From assembly GCF_006494425.1 (NCBI RefSeq), contig NZ_VHIV01000003.1, forward strand, positions 310,001 to 374,000: a stretch of DNA of 64,000 nucleotides. Reading direction: 5' to 3'. The notes under the pieces were generated by a model. It worked only from the letters and a program-made list of their open reading frames with translations, was not told the DNA's origin and made no database searches. The first letter of the stretch is position 1. Every line of letters starts with the position of its first letter. The stretch comes from Bacillus dicomae. Its GTDB lineage: Bacteria > Bacillota > Bacilli > Bacillales > Bacillaceae_G. Below, piece by piece: positions 1-8,429 of this stretch. The position numbers and the translations under genes are program-made.

Positions 1-471
1 CAGTTGTCCATAAAACATACTTGCTATAAGACGACAATTACATGGGGAAATGTGTCGCTTCTCTTCAAGTTGCTTTAAATATCTTTCTAAATGATCCACT
101 AGATGTGAATTCAACTCATGTAGTAATGCTTTCATTTCACTATTTTGTCTTGATTCTATTAACGCAGCCCAAATGTAATTTAGCTTTGGTAAATTGGTTT
201 GAATATATGTTTCTGCTACTTTTGTAAGGTCCTTATATAAATCACCAGTAAATTGCTCTTCTATTTCCTCTAACAATGCGACTGGTGTCGTCCGCAAAAT
301 AATACTCTCCCTAAAAAGATTTTCCTTATTTTTAAAATTACGAAATATCGTTAATTCGCTTACCCCCGCTTTTTCTGCCACTTCACGAATTGTTGTCGCT
401 GTATACCCCTTTTCCCCGAATAATAAAGTAGCAGCTTCCATAACTTTTTCTCGTGCTGTTAATTTCCCCAT
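1..471 (-). CDS. TetR/AcrR family transcriptional regulator, C-terminus cut by window edge
   Basis: One-component repressor of the TetR family. The 157 residues present run from an ATG at 471 and stay open to base 1, so the C-terminus lies outside the window. The N-terminal 50 residues carry the family helix-turn-helix: AREKVMEAATLLFGEKGYTATTIREVAEKAGVS followed in family order by an IFRNFKNKENLF segment (split here, positions about 5-50). The rest is the helical ligand-binding domain, whose ligand cannot be read from sequence. A GGAGG sits 8 bases before the ATG. Palindromes just upstream (491-514 and 526-561) suggest autoregulation. The regulated partner gene is not visible. Confidence 0.85.
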   Translation of the reverse strand, partial: MGKLTAREKVMEAATLLFGEKGYTATTIREVAEKAGVSELTIFRNFKNKENLFRESIILRTTPVALLEEIEEQFTGDLYKDLTKVAETYIQTNLPKLNYIWAALIESRQNSEMKALLHELNSHLVDHLERYLKQLEEKRHISPCNCRLIASMFYGQL

Positions 472-490
472 CTTTATTCCTCCATTCAAT

Positions 491-514
491 ATGTAAGTAA
501 GTAATTACTAACAT
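491..514. promoter_or_regulatory. Possible TetR operator
   Basis: The stretch ATGTAAGTAAGTAATTACTA contains the 10-bp palindrome AGTAATTACT and repeated GTAA/TTAC half sites, 20-40 bases upstream of the tetR start. Position and symmetry fit an autoregulatory operator. Binding is inferred. Confidence 0.4.
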
Positions 515-525
515 ATTATCACAAA

Positions 526-561
526 AGAAAAATGAAAGTAACTAGTTACTTTCATTTTTCT
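526..561. repeat. 36-bp perfect palindrome
   Basis: Every base from 526 to 561 pairs with its mirror partner (centre CT|AG at 543/544; half site AAAATGAAAGTAACT preceded by AG). It lies about 55-90 bases upstream of tetR and overlaps the stop codon of a degenerate minus-strand reading frame. It could be a second operator or a hairpin. It lacks the GC-rich stem of a normal terminator. Confidence 0.6.
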
Positions 562-766
562 GGAATTTCATTACATCTTCAACTACTAATAGGAATATTC
601 CCTCAAATTCTTCTATGGATAAATAACGTTTGCAAAAGCTTTTCACAGCTATTATTAATGTTGACAATCCAGTGCCTACTATAATTATTTTCTTGTAGTT
701 GGGAAAGAAATTGCTAATCGAGCGGGATATTTCAAGTATTTTTATAAGGATAAATGAATCAGTAAA
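542..766 (-). pseudogene. Possible 5'-truncated coding remnant
   Basis: A minus-strand frame is open for about 74 codons and ends at a TAG (542-544) inside the palindrome. Its C-terminal part (for example YLSIEEFEGIFLLVVEDVMK) looks protein-like, but there is no ATG with a ribosome binding site. On the other strand at 699-860 a 53-residue frame ends in a cysteine cluster (CCNGCEEMHCC), starts with TTG and also lacks a convincing ribosome binding site. I recognise neither. The gap 472-1062 otherwise holds only the palindromes and a weak hairpin. Confidence 0.25.
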
Positions 767-974
767 CTACCTTACTTTACATTGTGATATACCTGTTATC
801 AAAGGGAAAAATAGGATCTGTTGCAATGGATGTGAAGAAATGCATTGTTGCAACAAGTAAATTTACCGACTTTATTATTTTAACAGGGAAGCCCTACTCA
901 TCTTAACCAAGTAAAGTTGGGGATATTTCAACCTAAATCTACAATTTGAGTTTTTTATGAAATTCATTGAAAAC

Positions 975-1016
975 ATACAAACAACCATCGTCTCATAGAA
1001 AGATAGCTGTTTGTAT
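975..1016 (-). terminator. Hairpin after the GntP permease gene
   Basis: ATACAAACA (975-983) pairs with TGTTTGTAT (1008-1016) about 50 bases beyond the permease stop. On the minus strand it is followed by GTTTTC, a weak U tract, so termination is plausible but not strong. Confidence 0.4.
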
Positions 1017-1062
1017 TTAACACTATTCATTAGCTAGCATTATGAATGCGTTAACCACCCTA

Positions 1063-2499
1063 CTATACAATAGAAAACGTCAAATACACTCCAACAACGA
1101 AGAATACGGCAAGTGTCTTAATTATCGTAATACCAAAAATCTCTTTATAAGCTTCCCGGTGCGTTAATCCTGTAACTGCAAGTAAGGTTATAACAGCTCC
1201 GTTATGAGGGAGAGTATCCATACCTCCCGCCGCCATTGCAATGACACGATGCAGCACATCTAACGGAATGTCAAAGTTCGCTGCCGCTTCAATATATTTT
1301 TCTGCCATTAAACCTAATGTAATACTCATTCCACCCGAGCCTGAGCCCGTCAGCCCGCATAATATATTCGTCATGACTGCTCCGCTAATTAAAGGATTTG
1401 AGAAAGTCCCCGTCAAATAATTTTGAATCATGACAAATCCAGGTAAAGCTGCTATAACAGCACCAAATCCATACTCAGCTGCAGTGTTCATGGCAGCTAA
1501 GATTGAACCACTTACGCCCACGCTTGTAATAGATTGAAAATGTTCTTTTACCGCTTGAAAATTTAATATTATAGCAGACAGTATTCCAATAAGAAGTGCT
1601 ATTTCCACTGACCAAATACCTATAACTTGTCCCATATCAATCGTTCCATACTCCTTCAAGCCTATAGATGCAAAATCAAATCCCTTTGTATACCAAACGG
1701 GGATGAATACTGTAAAGATTTTATTCATCACTCCAACCAGTACAAGTGGAAGAAAAGCTACCCAGTAACTAGCTGGAATAACATCGCTAGAAGCAATTGG
1801 CGTTTGCACCAGTTGTGCACTTGTTGTGGCAGCAAGTTCAGAAGTAGCACCGTCTTTTCCAAAGTACCCCTCTCCTTTAGCAGCAGCCTTCTTCCTACAC
1901 CTTTCCAAATACAACATGCCGCATGTAAAGATAAACAATGCTCCGATAATTCCTAATGTAGGAGCTGCATAAATATCTGTTTTAAAGAAAGTAGTTGGAA
2001 TGACATTTTGGATTTGAGGCGATCCAGGAAGCGAATCCATCGAAAACGTGAATGCGCTAAATGCGATTGTCGCTGGAATGAGTCGTTTCGGAATATTCGC
2101 CTCGCGAAATAATTGCGCCGCAAATGGATAAATCGCAAATACCGCCACAAATAAACTAACACCACTGTATGTAAGAATCGCTCCCATTAATACGATGGAA
2201 AGAATCGCTCTTTTCACACCAATAAAACGGATAATAATTTTCGCGATTTTTTCTGCTATTCCAGTAATTTCTACAACCTTACCGAAAATCGCTCCAAGCA
2301 AAAATACAGGAAAATATAATTTTATAAATCCGACCATCTTCGCCATAAAAACATTAGAAAAGAACGGTAAAACATACGACGGTTCTGTTAAAAACACAGC
2401 GAGCAACGCACATAACGGAGCGAATAAAATGACTGAGAATCCTCGGTAAGCTACAAATATAAGCAAGCCAAGCGATAACAATACAATCAATAAATCCAT
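1063..2499 (-). CDS. GntP family permease
   Basis: Integral membrane proton-coupled carboxylate importer of the gluconate permease family (GntP/DsdX/hydroxybutyrate permease type), 478 residues, close to the usual 440-480. The sequence is an almost unbroken series of hydrophobic helices with family-like segments FPVFLLGAIFGKVVE, SGVSLFVAVFAIYPFA and the C-terminal MAAGGMDTLPHNGAVITLL. The ATG at 2499 is preferred over the TTG at 2517 because GAGGGGG stands before it. It is the last gene after an acyl-CoA ligase and an enoyl-CoA hydratase, so it probably imports the acid those enzymes use. The substrate cannot be read from the sequence. Confidence 0.85.
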   Translation of the reverse strand: MDLLIVLLSLGLLIFVAYRGFSVILFAPLCALLAVFLTEPSYVLPFFSNVFMAKMVGFIKLYFPVFLLGAIFGKVVEITGIAEKIAKIIIRFIGVKRAILSIVLMGAILTYSGVSLFVAVFAIYPFAAQLFREANIPKRLIPATIAFSAFTFSMDSLPGSPQIQNVIPTTFFKTDIYAAPTLGIIGALFIFTCGMLYLERCRKKAAAKGEGYFGKDGATSELAATTSAQLVQTPIASSDVIPASYWVAFLPLVLVGVMNKIFTVFIPVWYTKGFDFASIGLKEYGTIDMGQVIGIWSVEIALLIGILSAIILNFQAVKEHFQSITSVGVSGSILAAMNTAAEYGFGAVIAALPGFVMIQNYLTGTFSNPLISGAVMTNILCGLTGSGSGGMSITLGLMAEKYIEAAANFDIPLDVLHRVIAMAAGGMDTLPHNGAVITLLAVTGLTHREAYKEIFGITIIKTLAVFFVVGVYLTFSIV

Positions 2500-2551
2500 A
2501 ACCCCAATCCCCCTCAATAATATGGATTTTTTTAACTTTGTATATATTGTT

Positions 2552-2578
2552 GTAATGCCTGCCTCTGGCAGGCATTAC
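2552..2578. other. Intercistronic 12-bp perfect stem-loop
   Basis: GTAATGCCTGCC and its exact complement are separated by three bases (TCT). It lies between the hydratase stop and the permease start. A T tract follows only on the plus strand; on the transcribed minus strand no U run follows. It therefore resembles an mRNA-stabilising or processing hairpin more than a terminator of the operon. Confidence 0.7.
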
Positions 2579-2604
2579 TTTTTGCATATTATAGTCATAG
2601 CTTT

Positions 2605-3396
2605 TTATTTATTATGAAAAAATGGTGTTCGCTTTTCTATAAAGGCATCTACTCCCTCTCTTACATCACTCGTTTGAAATACATGTCCGAAATTCTCAGC
2701 TTCTATTTTTAATCCTTCCTCAAGAGAAGAAGATAACCCTTTATCGATAGATTGTTTCATCAAAGATAAAGCAGGAAGAGAAAATCGAGCCATCTTTGCG
2801 GCTAATTCCTTCGCCTTATTCAGCGATTCGCCACGCGGAACAACATGATTCACCAAACCAACTCGCCAAGCTACTTCAGCAGTGAGTGCTTCACCAGTAA
2901 ACATCATTTCCTTCGCACTTGCAGTTCCTATTAACCTCGGCAAACGTTGCGTTCCTCCCGCACCTGGAAATAAACCTAATTTCACTTCCGGAAGCCCAAT
3001 TTGGGCGTGTTCTTCTATAATCCGCAAATCACATGATAAAGCTAATTCACACCCGCCCCCAAGTGCTAATCCGTTAATAGCAGCGATTACTGGCTTTGGC
3101 AATCTTTCTATTTTATTTAATGGATTCTGAAGCCACAATGATTTTCCCTCTGCATATTCGCTCCCTTTCCCAATCCATTCCGGAAATGACTTAATGTCCC
3201 CTCCTGCAACGAAGGCCTTTTCTCCCGCGCCAGTTAGAAGTACAACAATTACTTCATCATCCCGTTCGATTTCATCGACTGCTACCGTCAATTGTTCCAC
3301 CACAGCACCGCTCAGTACATTCACAGGAGGATTATCAATGATAATTGTCGCAATTCCATTTTCTTTGGACCATGTAACAACCCGCTTATTTTCCAA
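2605..3396 (-). CDS. Enoyl-CoA hydratase/isomerase family protein
   Basis: Crotonase-fold enzyme, 263 residues, normal for the family; expected to add water across the double bond of an enoyl-CoA in the cytoplasm. Oxyanion-hole and catalytic segments are present: GEKAFVAGGDIKSF near residue 60, ALGGGCELALSCDLRI near 110, and GLPEVKLGLFPGAGGTQRLPR near 135. The glutamates of GGGCE and GLPEV match the two catalytic glutamates of hydratases. The start is a TTG at 3396 behind AGAGGGGATTGGA. It sits 44 bases after the acyl-CoA ligase in the same operon, which suggests it handles the CoA thioester that enzyme makes. A CaiD-like role is possible but not proven. Confidence 0.88.
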   Translation of the reverse strand: MENKRVVTWSKENGIATIIIDNPPVNVLSGAVVEQLTVAVDEIERDDEVIVVLLTGAGEKAFVAGGDIKSFPEWIGKGSEYAEGKSLWLQNPLNKIERLPKPVIAAINGLALGGGCELALSCDLRIIEEHAQIGLPEVKLGLFPGAGGTQRLPRLIGTASAKEMMFTGEALTAEVAWRVGLVNHVVPRGESLNKAKELAAKMARFSLPALSLMKQSIDKGLSSSLEEGLKIEAENFGHVFQTSDVREGVDAFIEKRTPFFHNK

Positions 3397-3440
3397 TCCA
3401 ATCCCCTCTTTCCAATATGTAATAAGGTGAAATCAGCGCA

Positions 3441-5045
3441 TCAACTTGTTCTTTTAATTACATAGCCAACCTTTTCACGATCCCAAGCACTTCCGATTCC
3501 TTCCCCCTTCAGCTTGAACTTTTGAATCCGTTCCGTCGCAGTTTTTGGGAAAGTTTCACTGAATTGAATATATCGCGGTACCATAAAGTAAGCCATACGA
3601 TCTTGACACCAATCTATAATCTCTTCATAGGACATCGTTTCTCCCTTTTTCACAATCACATATAATTTGACATCCTCTTCCCCCACTTCTGATGGGACAC
3701 CGATAGCTGCTGATTCAAGTACTTTTGGGTGATTATTCACAACTTTTTCGATTTCCCAAGAAGAGATATTTTCTCCACGTCTTCGTATACACTGTTTAAT
3801 TCGATCGCAAAAGTATAAGTAACCTTCCTCATCTAGATAACCACGATCTCCTGTATGGAACCATCCCTCCTTAATCGCCTCCTTTGTTTTATCAAGCATT
3901 TTATAATAACCTTCCATGAATGCTTGTCCCTGGAATGAACGAATAAAAATTTCTCCAATTTCACCAGTCCGCGCTTCATTTCCATCCTCATTTACAATCT
4001 TCGTCTCTACGTATGAATATGGTTTTCCTATAGAAGGTGGTTTATTAGCATAGAGTGGATTCGTTACACAAAAACCCGTTGTTTCTGTTAATCCGTAACC
4101 TTCCACAATCTGAACGCCAAACCTCTCCTCAAACGGCTTCCAAAATTCCTTAGGTGTAGCAGCACAAGCCGTCACTCTTACTAAATTTTCATTATCGTCT
4201 TCCTTTTCTGGCTGCTTGCAGAGAATAGGAATCATAGATCCTAAAGAATTAAAAATTGTTGCGCCATGACTACGAATTTCATCCCAAAATCTAGAAGCAC
4301 TAAATCGCTTACCAAGAGCAATCGTCGCATTGGAAGAAATGGCCCCAAGTACTGTATGTGCCTGGGCATTTATATGAAATAACGGAAGCGCTGTAAATAA
4401 GACATCTTTTGAACTTGCACCAACCATATAGTTAGCAAATGACTGCGCAGAATTTACATAGGCTAAATGACTTAACATGACCCCTTTAGGTAATCCAGTC
4501 GTTCCAGAGGTATAAAGGATACTGTTAATAAAAGTGGAGGAAACAAATTCAGTTGGAAGGTGATGATTATTTGTAAGTAGTACATCTTTCAATTCGATTA
4601 CTAACCGCTCTTTACCATCGTCCATAATGACTACGCTTTCATTTTTTCCGTAAGCAACAATTTGAATGTCCCTTTGTATAAATGACAAACAAGAAACAAT
4701 TTGAGGAACAAATTCCTTATCAACGATAATTAACTTACAATCAGAGTGAGATACAATATACTGCAAACCTTCTCCTTTTAAATGCACATTCAGAGGCACC
4801 GCAATTGCTCCCATAAAAGATAAAGCAAACCAAACATCCAGATATTCAGGCGTGTTATGAAGCATAATACAAACCTTATCTCCTTTTTGAATACCGAGTT
4901 CACAAAATCCCGCTATGGCTCTTGTAATTCGATGATATAGCTCCTCATATGTAACCCTTTGTTCTTCAAATTGTAAATACACTTTACTTGGTGTTTTTTC
5001 GATACTTTGCATAATAAAATACGGTAAGCTATGATTTTCCAGCAC
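3441..5045 (-). CDS. CaiC-like acyl-CoA ligase (AMP-binding)
   Basis: ANL-superfamily enzyme, 534 residues, expected to activate a carboxylic acid with ATP to its CoA thioester. Visible motifs are YTSGTTGLPKGVMLSH (phosphate loop, near 175), GYGLTETTGF (near 320), and GWFHTGDRGYLDEEGYLYFCDR (A7-A8, near 405). Whole-length resemblance is closest to crotonobetaine/carnitine-CoA ligase CaiC. The A10 loop reads FPKTATERIQKFKL, so the usual Gly-Lys is Glu-Arg and the standard adenylation lysine is missing; other lysines lie three and five residues later. The start is a GTG at 5045 behind AGGAAGGGG. A sigma-54 promoter lies about 45 bases upstream. Confidence 0.85.
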   Translation of the reverse strand: MLENHSLPYFIMQSIEKTPSKVYLQFEEQRVTYEELYHRITRAIAGFCELGIQKGDKVCIMLHNTPEYLDVWFALSFMGAIAVPLNVHLKGEGLQYIVSHSDCKLIIVDKEFVPQIVSCLSFIQRDIQIVAYGKNESVVIMDDGKERLVIELKDVLLTNNHHLPTEFVSSTFINSILYTSGTTGLPKGVMLSHLAYVNSAQSFANYMVGASSKDVLFTALPLFHINAQAHTVLGAISSNATIALGKRFSASRFWDEIRSHGATIFNSLGSMIPILCKQPEKEDDNENLVRVTACAATPKEFWKPFEERFGVQIVEGYGLTETTGFCVTNPLYANKPPSIGKPYSYVETKIVNEDGNEARTGEIGEIFIRSFQGQAFMEGYYKMLDKTKEAIKEGWFHTGDRGYLDEEGYLYFCDRIKQCIRRRGENISSWEIEKVVNNHPKVLESAAIGVPSEVGEEDVKLYVIVKKGETMSYEEIIDWCQDRMAYFMVPRYIQFSETFPKTATERIQKFKLKGEGIGSAWDREKVGYVIKRTS

Positions 5046-5087
5046 TGCATTCCATCCCCTTCCTGCTAAAGTCTTTTTTATTTATAT

Positions 5088-5103
5088 AGCAAGAAACATG
5101 CCA
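5088..5103 (-). promoter_or_regulatory. Sigma-54 (SigL) -24/-12 promoter
   Basis: The minus strand reads TGGCATGTTTCTTGCT. GG and GC are 12 bases apart, as in the consensus TGGCAC-N5-TTGCA, with one difference in each box. It faces the acyl-CoA ligase gene, and the gene on its other side encodes a sigma-54 activator with a GAFTGA loop. Confidence 0.85.
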
Positions 5104-5166
5104 AAAATCGACTCATTCCCTATTCCCTTATTCCTTCGTAATCACCCTAACATGTCCACCTTTACA

Positions 5167-5224
5167 TGTCGCATTTACGCAACAAATATTAGCAAACATG
5201 TCGCATCTATAAGAATACGTCGCA
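5167..5224. promoter_or_regulatory. Probable upstream activator sites
   Basis: Three near copies of TGTCGCA lie at 5167-5173, 5199-5205 and 5218-5224 (the last as CGTCGCA). The first is part of an imperfect dyad TGTCGC-N6-GCAACA. They are 65-135 bases upstream of the -24/-12 promoter, the normal distance for enhancer sites of a sigma-54 activator. Binding by the adjacent regulator is inferred. Confidence 0.5.
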
Positions 5225-5250
5225 AAATAGAGACAGTATTTATTACTACA

Positions 5251-5276
5251 AACAAAAAAGGGCCTGTTTGCCCTTT
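5251..5276 (-). terminator. Terminator of the sigma-54 activator gene
   Basis: On the minus strand AAAGGGC and GCCCTTT pair around AAACAG, followed by TTTTTTG. It lies 9 bases beyond the regulator stop and insulates the regulator from the operon promoter. Confidence 0.8.
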
Positions 5277-5284
5277 ACTTTCCT

Positions 5285-7024
5285 TCATGACATTTCATAT
5301 TTTTCTATTTTTCGATATAAGCTGGCCCGATGAATTCCTAAAAGCCCGGCTGCCTCTTTTATATTTCCAGCAGTTTTTTCCAAGGCTCTCGTAATCGCAC
5401 GTTTTTCAGCGGATTCCACTTCTGCCTGCAGTAAATAACTCATCTCTTGCTTCTCCATATCCAACGTAAATATTTCATGGTATAGCGTTTCTTCCAAATC
5501 TTTTTTCCTTAAATAGATAGGGAGATGATGCACTTGAATAATCATTCCTTCTATAACATTCATCGCTCGTTCTAACACATTCTCTAGCTCCCTAATATTC
5601 CCTGGCCAATCATGCTCCATGAATATATCTCTAACTCTCTCATCTAATGAAATAACGTTACTACCTAGCTCACCATTCAATTTCTTAATTAAAAATTCCG
5701 TTATATGTATCATATCTTCTTTTCTCTCTCGTAACGGAGGAATATCAATCTCGAACACATTCAACCTATAATATAAATCCTCCCTGAACTCCCCTCTTTG
5801 CACCATTTCATGGAGATTCCGATGTGTCGCCGCAATGAAACGAACATCAACCTTTTGAATTTTCGTGCCGCCAATTCTTTCAATCTCTTTCTCTTGCAAT
5901 ACACGAAGCAACTTTACCTGCATGTCCAAAGACATATCACCAATTTCATCTAAAAATAACGTTCCCTTATTAGCCAATTCAATTTTCCCAGGCTTACCGC
6001 CTTTTTTCGCCCCTGTAAAAGCCCCTTCTTCGTATCCAAATAATTCAGCCTCCAAAAGATCCCTTGGAATCGCAGCACAATTCAGGCGAATAAATGTGCC
6101 ACTAGCACGCGGACTTGCACGATGTACCGCATGCGCAAAAAGCTCCTTTCCTGTACCGCTTTCTCCTCTTATCAAAACAGTAGACCGACTTTTAGAAACT
6201 TTTAAAGCCATCGTTTTTACTTCTTTCATTTTCGCACTCTCTCCTATAATACTTTGAAAGGACAGCCTCCCTTCTTGCAGCCGCTGTAATTCAGTTTGAT
6301 AGTAAGATATCTTTGATTCCATTTCACTAATTTGATCTCCCAAAGCTTTAAACTGCTGTATATCATGAAACATAATTTTACCAATTGCCCCAATAATCTT
6401 ACCTTCCTTAACGATAGGTATGCGCGTTGCGATTATATTCCGATTACTTATACACTGGATATGTCCAATTTCCACCTGCCCTGTCTTTACGATAATATGC
6501 ATCCTCGTATTCTCAACGACCTCCGTACAATGTTTTCCAATCGCTTCCTTTGGATCATCAATCCCTAAAAATTTTGCATAAGAGCCGCTTAAAAAATTGA
6601 CAATTCCTTGTTCATTTACCCCTAAAATACATTCCGAAAGTAAATTTAAGGCATTTTCATACCGACTTATAGTATTTTCCAAAGACTGTATACTTTTTTC
6701 CTTGTTTTCCAGAATGACAATCGTTCCACCTTCTTTTCCACTTTGATATACACGGGATTCATTCACAATAAATTCTTGGTTGCCAATCTTACACTCGTAC
6801 TTGTACAAACTTTCACTTTGATTCACTACTAAATTTTTACGATCAGGAATAATCGTTGATATATGCTCACCTATGATTTCATTTTCTTTTTTATGTAACA
6901 TGCTACAGAATAGTTGGTTGCTGAATGTGATGATTCCATCATGATTTACAACAACAATTCCATTATTCATTACCTGAAGAGCCTGACTAGTTAACTGCAA
7001 ATTCAATCGTTCGTCCATATGCAT
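5285..7024 (-). CDS. Sigma-54-dependent activator with PAS domains
   Basis: Enhancer-binding protein of 579 residues. The N-terminal half looks like two PAS sensor domains (about 10-80, NGIVVVNHDGIITFSNQLF, and about 125-190, ECILGVNEQGIVNFLSGSY). The central AAA+ domain (about 255-490) has GESGTGKE, the sigma-54 contact loop GAFTGA, Walker B LDEIGD and the arginine-rich PPLRERKEDM. The C-terminus is a Fis-type helix-turn-helix (AAGLLGIHRASLYRKI). The ATG at 7024 follows GGGGGGA by 7 bases. It is transcribed in the same direction as the ligase-hydratase-permease operon but separated by a terminator and the -24/-12 promoter, so it should activate that operon on sensing a small molecule. Confidence 0.92.
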   Translation of the reverse strand: MHMDERLNLQLTSQALQVMNNGIVVVNHDGIITFSNQLFCSMLHKKENEIIGEHISTIIPDRKNLVVNQSESLYKYECKIGNQEFIVNESRVYQSGKEGGTIVILENKEKSIQSLENTISRYENALNLLSECILGVNEQGIVNFLSGSYAKFLGIDDPKEAIGKHCTEVVENTRMHIIVKTGQVEIGHIQCISNRNIIATRIPIVKEGKIIGAIGKIMFHDIQQFKALGDQISEMESKISYYQTELQRLQEGRLSFQSIIGESAKMKEVKTMALKVSKSRSTVLIRGESGTGKELFAHAVHRASPRASGTFIRLNCAAIPRDLLEAELFGYEEGAFTGAKKGGKPGKIELANKGTLFLDEIGDMSLDMQVKLLRVLQEKEIERIGGTKIQKVDVRFIAATHRNLHEMVQRGEFREDLYYRLNVFEIDIPPLRERKEDMIHITEFLIKKLNGELGSNVISLDERVRDIFMEHDWPGNIRELENVLERAMNVIEGMIIQVHHLPIYLRKKDLEETLYHEIFTLDMEKQEMSYLLQAEVESAEKRAITRALEKTAGNIKEAAGLLGIHRASLYRKIEKYEMS

Positions 7025-7300
7025 TTGGAATCCCCCCTATCAAATTGTCCTCTTTCTCGTATGTATTATATATTCATGTTAAATATTTACTTTCCTTTGA
7101 TTTTTCCATTTGAAATAATAATTTCTTGAACTAGTAATATAGCTGATTAACTGTTGGTTTCTCGCTTGAAACTAGGAAGAATCTAACAATCCACTATCTT
7201 TAACTTCTTTTGGGGAAAGATTATATCGTGGTTTTTTTACAACTTACAGCATGAAAACATTTAAGGCTTACATTGGATACATAATAAGCTTAATAAATAG
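7025..7300. other. AT-rich gap without recognised gene
   Basis: Upstream region of the sigma-54 activator. No reading frame with a ribosome binding site and no clear dyad or -10/-35 pair was found; the activator promoter presumably lies here. Confidence 0.5.
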
Positions 7301-7334
7301 AAAAAACAGTCAACGGATTCGCTTACGTCAACTG
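7301..7334 (-). terminator. Terminator of the DUF2332 gene
   Basis: In the minus-strand RNA CAGUUGAC pairs with GUUGACUG through two G-U wobbles (7307-7314 with 7327-7334), then UUUUUU follows. Confidence 0.65.
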
Positions 7335-7382
7335 CTTTCATTCCGAATATTAGTGATAAAATCCATAATAATGAGGCCTTCG

Positions 7383-8429
7383 TTAGCATAAAGTCCCCTT
7401 CCCAAGTTTCCAAATAAACCATCTCCCATGCCCTTCTGTTTCTCCAACCGTTTCACGATATTCTTTTCCATTAATATAATAATCAATATGAAGGTCCCGG
7501 TCCCACATGTTGTTATATAGGTGGAATACATCACGCTTCGCGCCAATTTCTTGGATTTGTTTTTCTAGCTTACGTTTTACTTGTTCTGGTATTTGATTGG
7601 CGACGTGTGTATGAAAAATGCAGATAACCGCATCGCTACTTATTTGTTCAATAATAGATGGTAATAATTCTACACCGTCTCCTTCTATTAATTGAACAGA
7701 TTTATTTTTTACTAAAGATGCAGCTTGGTCAAACAGTTCAAGCCTTTCTTTATGTTCTGGCCAAATGAGTGCACGTAGCCATAAATAATCTTCGTCACTA
7801 TGTAAATCATTTACATGTAAATCTAGTCCGATTCTTTCTAAGACAGGTGGACTTTCTTTTAATAAATGAGGTACATTCTCCCCTCTTATTTGAGAAGTTA
7901 CATGTACATTCGAATTTATATTTCCGTATGTTTCACCTGTACCGTACGAATAGCTATATTGGTCCCAAAATAGTTGTAATCCAGAACTTGTACCAATTTC
8001 TATTAACGCTAACGGTTTATTCACTTTGTTAAATATGTAACTGAAACTTGGATATAAGTACGCACATCGTCTTACTTCGTTCGTTTGAACGAGTTTCGTT
8101 TGTAACAAAGTAATGATTTCTTCTCGGTACTCTTTACAAAAGTCTTTAAAATGATCAAACGCTTGATCTATATTTGTATTCGTATTTTCAACTAAGCTAC
8201 TATAATACGTTTTTAACTGATGTTCTTTCCCTGTTAGTAATAAATAATGTACTGCGCCTAATAATAAGTTTGGAACTGGTTGGCCTACTTGAGCGTAGGA
8301 AGATAGTGTAAGTACTTCCTCATCTTCAGCAATTTTTATTGATAAGTATTCATATAAGTCACTTGACCCTTTACATTCCTTTATTGAAAAATTTCGAAAT
8401 AAGTTTGCGATTTGTTCTTGTGTACGCAT
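7383..8429 (-). CDS. DUF2332 family protein
   Basis: Conserved protein of 348 residues whose whole length fits DUF2332. The segment ALIEIGTSSGLQLFWDQYSY (about 140-160) resembles the glycine-rich SAM-binding loop of methyltransferases, and QLIEGDGVELLPSI, VICIFHTHVANQI and the tail GHGRWFIWKLG are typical of the family. The biochemical function is not known to me. The ATG at 8429 follows AAAGGGGGA by 6 bases and is preferred over an earlier in-frame ATG. It is a single gene with its own terminator, divergent from mqo. Confidence 0.75.
   Translation of the reverse strand: MRTQEQIANLFRNFSIKECKGSSDLYEYLSIKIAEDEEVLTLSSYAQVGQPVPNLLLGAVHYLLLTGKEHQLKTYYSSLVENTNTNIDQAFDHFKDFCKEYREEIITLLQTKLVQTNEVRRCAYLYPSFSYIFNKVNKPLALIEIGTSSGLQLFWDQYSYSYGTGETYGNINSNVHVTSQIRGENVPHLLKESPPVLERIGLDLHVNDLHSDEDYLWLRALIWPEHKERLELFDQAASLVKNKSVQLIEGDGVELLPSIIEQISSDAVICIFHTHVANQIPEQVKRKLEKQIQEIGAKRDVFHLYNNMWDRDLHIDYYINGKEYRETVGETEGHGRWFIWKLGKGTLC

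Noticed and set aside
2354-2587. A 77-residue minus-strand frame over the start of the permease gene
   Set aside because: It overlaps the clearly coding permease frame, has no ribosome binding site, and its translation is not protein-like.
2882-3130. Plus-strand frames inside the hydratase, ligase and other minus-strand genes
   Set aside because: They are antisense translations of strongly conserved coding sequences, with no start signals.
7328-7546. A 72-residue frame over the end of the DUF2332 gene, suggesting a frameshift
   Set aside because: The DUF2332 frame already reaches a family-like C-terminus (GRWFIWKLG) and a terminator follows; no break is needed.
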